A stretch of DNA of 64,000 bases from Paenibacillus silvae (GTDB taxonomy: Bacteria; Bacillota; Bacilli; Paenibacillales; Paenibacillaceae): the NCBI RefSeq assembly GCF_014639235.1, contig NZ_BMFU01000005.1, positions 264,953-328,952 of the forward strand, in the 5' to 3' direction. The notes under the pieces were generated by a model that had not been told where the DNA came from, did no database searches, and saw only the letters and a program-made list of their open reading frames with translations. Positions 62,098 through 64,000 of this stretch are shown piece by piece. How positions within the stretch are numbered: the first letter of the stretch is position 1; each line of letters begins with the position of its first letter. A program made the position numbers and the translations under genes.

Positions 62098-62208
62098 TTT
62101 TACTTCCTCCTAATAATAATATTAATATTGCACTGCATACATACAAACATAAGAAACGAAGGAAACCTGAATTCGGTTTGATGTTCTATGTATTTTAGAA
62201 AAAAACAA

Positions 62209-62243
62209 AAAGAGATTCTCAGATTATATCTGAGAATCTCTTT
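62209..62243 (-). terminator. Terminator of the rRNA-tRNA operon
   Basis: 16-base perfect stem AAAGAGATTCTCAGAT / ATCTGAGAATCTCTTT with a three-base loop, followed on the minus strand by TTGTTTTTTTC. It lies six bases past the last tRNA. Confidence 0.92.
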
Positions 62244-62248
62244 ATCAA

Positions 62249-62327
62249 TACCGGCGAGAGGACTCGAACCTCCACGGTTTCCCACTCGATTTTGAGTCGA
62301 GCGCGTCTGCCATTCCGCCACGCCGGC
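62249..62327 (-). tRNA. tRNA-Leu (CAA)
   Basis: Class II tRNA with a variable arm; anticodon loop CTCAAAA gives CAA. Acceptor GCCGGCG/CGCCGGT, T-loop TTCGAGT. Last gene of the array; the second Leu gene of the B. subtilis trnD array is absent. Confidence 0.93.
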
Positions 62328-62362
62328 TTATTTAATTGTAGCATATCCGGTAAATATGCTGG

Positions 62363-62433
62363 AGGCGCCACCCAGATTCGAACTGGGGATAAAGCTTTTG
62401 CAGAGCTGTGCCTTACCACTTGGCTATGGCGCC
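62363..62433 (-). tRNA. tRNA-Cys (GCA)
   Basis: Cloverleaf with acceptor GGCGCCA/TGGCGCC, anticodon loop CTGCAAA, T-loop TTCGAAT, discriminator T. Confidence 0.95.
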
Positions 62434-62442
62434 TTATTATGG

Positions 62443-62514
62443 AGCGGACGACGGGAATCGAACCCGCGACCCTCGCCTTGGCAAGGCGATGCTCTACCGC
62501 TGAGCCACGTCCGC
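62443..62514 (-). tRNA. tRNA-Gly (GCC)
   Basis: Acceptor GCGGACG/CGTCCGC, anticodon GCC in loop TTGCCAA, T-loop TTCGATT. Confidence 0.95.
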
Positions 62515-62521
62515 ATAATGG

Positions 62522-62593
62522 CTGGGGATATAGGATTTGAACCTATGCATGACGGAGTCAAAGTCCGTTGCCTTACCGCTTGGCTAATCCCCA
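62522..62593 (-). tRNA. tRNA-Gln (TTG)
   Basis: Acceptor TGGGGAT/ATCCCCA, anticodon loop CTTTGAC gives TTG, discriminator G. Confidence 0.95.
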
Positions 62594-62607
62594 TTAGATA
62601 ACAAAGG

Positions 62608-62681
62608 GGCGATCGAGGGGAATTGAACCCCCGAATGCCGGATCCACAAACCGGTGCGTTAACCACTTCGCCACGATCGCC
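62608..62681 (-). tRNA. tRNA-His (GTG)
   Basis: Acceptor GCGATCG/CGATCGC with an encoded G at -1 facing C73, the hallmark of tRNA-His; anticodon GTG. Confidence 0.95.
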
Positions 62682-62712
62682 ATATAGAAAACATTCATTA
62701 AGATTTAATTGG

Positions 62713-62783
62713 CAGGGGCAGCAGGAATTGAACCCACACCAACGGTTTTGGAGACCGTTGTTCTACCTTTAAACTATGCCCCT
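62713..62783 (-). tRNA. tRNA-Trp (CCA)
   Basis: Acceptor AGGGGCA/TGCCCCT, anticodon loop CTCCAAA gives CCA. The likely ligand of the trpS T-box leader in this window. Confidence 0.95.
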
Positions 62784-62793
62784 ATAAAACTGG

Positions 62794-62876
62794 TGGAGGA
62801 TGATGGATTCGAACCACCGAACCCGTAAGGGAGCAGATTTACAGTCTGATGCGTTTGGCCACTTCGCTAATCCTCC
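62794..62876 (-). tRNA. tRNA-Tyr (GTA)
   Basis: Class II tRNA with a long variable arm; anticodon loop CTGTAAA; acceptor GGAGGAT/ATCCTCC. Confidence 0.95.
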
Positions 62877-62888
62877 AGGATTAAATGG

Positions 62889-62961
<73 letters not shown>

Positions 62962-62982
62962 ATATTAAATTTTCTGTAAAGG

Positions 62983-63055
<73 letters not shown>

Positions 63056-63153
63056 ATAATAAAGTCTAAGCTAGAGTCGCTACACTTTATCCAGGGCATC
63101 AGTGCCATCCAGCAGATGTAGTGAACAACTTCCCTCATGTAAAGCTTAAATGG

Positions 63154-63228
63154 CGGAACCGACGGGATTCGAACCCGCGATCTCCTGCGTGACAGGCAGG
63201 CATGTTAGGCCAACTACACCACGGTTCC
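63154..63228 (-). tRNA. tRNA-Asp (GTC)
   Basis: Acceptor GGAACCG/CGGTTCC, anticodon GTC, discriminator G. Confidence 0.95.
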
Positions 63229-63256
63229 ATATTACTTTCGATTAAGAAAGTTACTA

Positions 63257-63330
<74 letters not shown>

Positions 63331-63350
63331 TCGTTATTAAAGTTATATGG

Positions 63351-63423
63351 TGGAGGCTGAGGGGATCGAACCCCCGACCCTCTGCTTGTAAGGCAGATGC
63401 TCTCCCAGCTGAGCTAAGCCTCC
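63351..63423 (-). tRNA. tRNA-Val (TAC)
   Basis: Acceptor GGAGGCT/AGCCTCC, anticodon loop CTTACAA, T-loop TTCGATC. Confidence 0.95.
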
Positions 63424-63483
63424 GAATCAACACATTTAAGATCTTATCACACATTAGATGTCTAAGTCAACATTTTTTTCTTT

Positions 63484-63536
63484 GGGGTTCTCACCCCTTC
63501 TTGTAGCAACAGGTATTGCTATGACCCGTAGGGGAT
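63484..63536 (-). repeat. Duplicated tRNA-Glu 3' end plus spacer hairpins
   Basis: 18 bases, CTATGACCCGTAGGGGAT on the plus strand at 63519-63536, are an exact copy of 63634-63651, the 3' end of tRNA-Glu. Both copies are followed (minus strand) by a TAG..CTA hairpin and a GGGTGAGAA-CCC hairpin. Hairpin arms differ between copies yet stay complementary. Between the copies, 63546-63576 folds as TCGTTAG/CTAACGA with inner ACTGC/GCAGT. Confidence 0.75.
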
Positions 63537-63636
63537 ACTATCACTTCGTTAGAGACTGCGAAGCAGTTGCTAACGATGTTGATCCTCCGACGAACCTTTG
63601 GGATTCTCACCCACTCTTTAGTTATTAAAATAACTA

Positions 63637-63708
63637 TGACCCGTAGGGGATTCGAACCCCTGTTACCTCCGTGAAAGGGAGGTGTCTTAACCCCTTGACC
63701 AACGGGCC
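63637..63708 (-). tRNA. tRNA-Glu (TTC)
   Basis: Acceptor GGCCCGT/ACGGGTC, anticodon loop CTTTCAC gives TTC. Its 3' end is duplicated 115 bases downstream. Confidence 0.95.
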
Positions 63709-63725
63709 TTGCTAAAGAATTATGG

Positions 63726-63814
63726 CGGAGAGAGAGGGATTCGAACCCTCGAGACGCTTGTGACGCCTACACGATTTCCAATCGTGCTCCTTCGGCCAGC
63801 TCGGACACCTCTCC
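63726..63814 (-). tRNA. tRNA-Ser (GGA)
   Basis: Class II tRNA with a long variable arm, anticodon GGA (loop TTGGAAA), discriminator G. Confidence 0.95.
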
Positions 63815-63818
63815 ATGG

Positions 63819-63891
63819 CTCCCCGAACAGGACTCGAACCTGTGACAACTCGATTAACAGTCGAGTGCTCTACCAACTGAGCTATCAGGGA
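63819..63891 (-). tRNA. tRNA-Asn (GTT)
   Basis: Acceptor TCCCTGA/TCGGGGA, anticodon loop CTGTTAA. First tRNA after the 23S rRNA gene. Confidence 0.95.
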
Positions 63892-63964
63892 ATATGCATT
63901 CAGAGTGTTGTTCTCTGAAAACTAGATTCGAAACGAAACGCTCGCAAATTAGACTTGCATATTT

Positions 63965-64000
63965 GGATAAGCCCTCGACCGATTAGTACTGGTCAGCTCC
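63965..64000 (-). rRNA. 23S ribosomal RNA, 3' end (partial)
   Basis: The minus strand reads GGAGCTGACCAGTACTAATC then GGTCGAGGGCTTATCC, the conserved 3' terminus of bacterial 23S rRNA. The rest lies beyond the right edge. The exact 3' end is estimated. Confidence 0.88.

Overview
The window reads as a chromosomal segment of an endospore-forming, low-to-mid GC Firmicute of the Paenibacillus kind. The basis is: alpha/beta-type SASP genes with sigma-G-like promoters, SspI, YlbJ and YunB sporulation proteins, a tRNA-Trp T-box in front of trpS, an S-layer-homology protein, a Lia/Psp envelope-stress operon, B. subtilis-like neighbourhoods (yunA-yunB-lipA-yutD; ysgA-sspI) and a 15-gene tRNA array in the order of the B. 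subtilis trnD array. I see no prophage, intact insertion sequence, CRISPR array or defence island; this is mostly core chromosome with small accessory patches.

Layout. 1-5900: end of a flippase gene, a DUF456/HAD pair, and a four-gene Mn/Zn ABC transporter behind an MntR-like operator. 6-12 kb: two tandem class B penicillin-binding proteins and a membrane transglutaminase pair. 12.3-16.4 kb: MFS transporter, TOPRIM protein, SCO-type copper chaperone, YfhP-like hydrolase. 16.4-20.8 kb: two near-identical SASP genes flanking trpS (T-box controlled) and an aldose epimerase. 21-31 kb: oligoendopeptidase F, YycC-like, DUF2225, group II truncated haemoglobin, a newly noticed 31-codon gene, ylbJ, NAD kinase, yutD-lipA, M23 peptidase and yunB. 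31-34 kb: gnd and zwf (pentose phosphate). 34-39.3 kb: HxlR regulator, a decayed ORF, a divergent oxidoreductase/AraC pair, an ECF sigma/anti-sigma pair. 39.4-49 kb: SLH protein, rRNA methyltransferase/KtrA pair, sspI, prfC, DoxX protein and a second zwf. 49-55.3 kb: YwmB-like protein and the eight-gene Lia/Psp operon with duplicated PspA and PspC genes. 55.5-62.1 kb: membrane AraC regulator, methyltransferase, SDR, and a cupredoxin/ECF sigma/anti-sigma operon. 62.2-64 kb: 15 tRNA genes on the minus strand running from the 3' end of a 23S rRNA gene, with no 5S gene between.

Functional themes: cell-envelope construction and surveillance (PBPs, Lia/Psp operon, SLH protein, M23 peptidase), spore formation (SASPs, SspI, YlbJ, YunB), NADPH supply (two zwf, gnd, nadK), and metal/copper handling (Mn/Zn ABC, SCO, cupredoxin).

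The most unusual non-coding signal is a three-copy intergenic element (13515-13729, 19696-19880, about 32241-32351). Its copies share a conserved hairpin core with compensatory base changes, and each copy has its own self-complementary outer arms. A second is a repeated tRNA-Glu 3'-end-plus-hairpins unit in the tRNA array (63484-63536 and 63600-63651). A third is a densely folded 180-nt intergenic stretch at 30993-31172.
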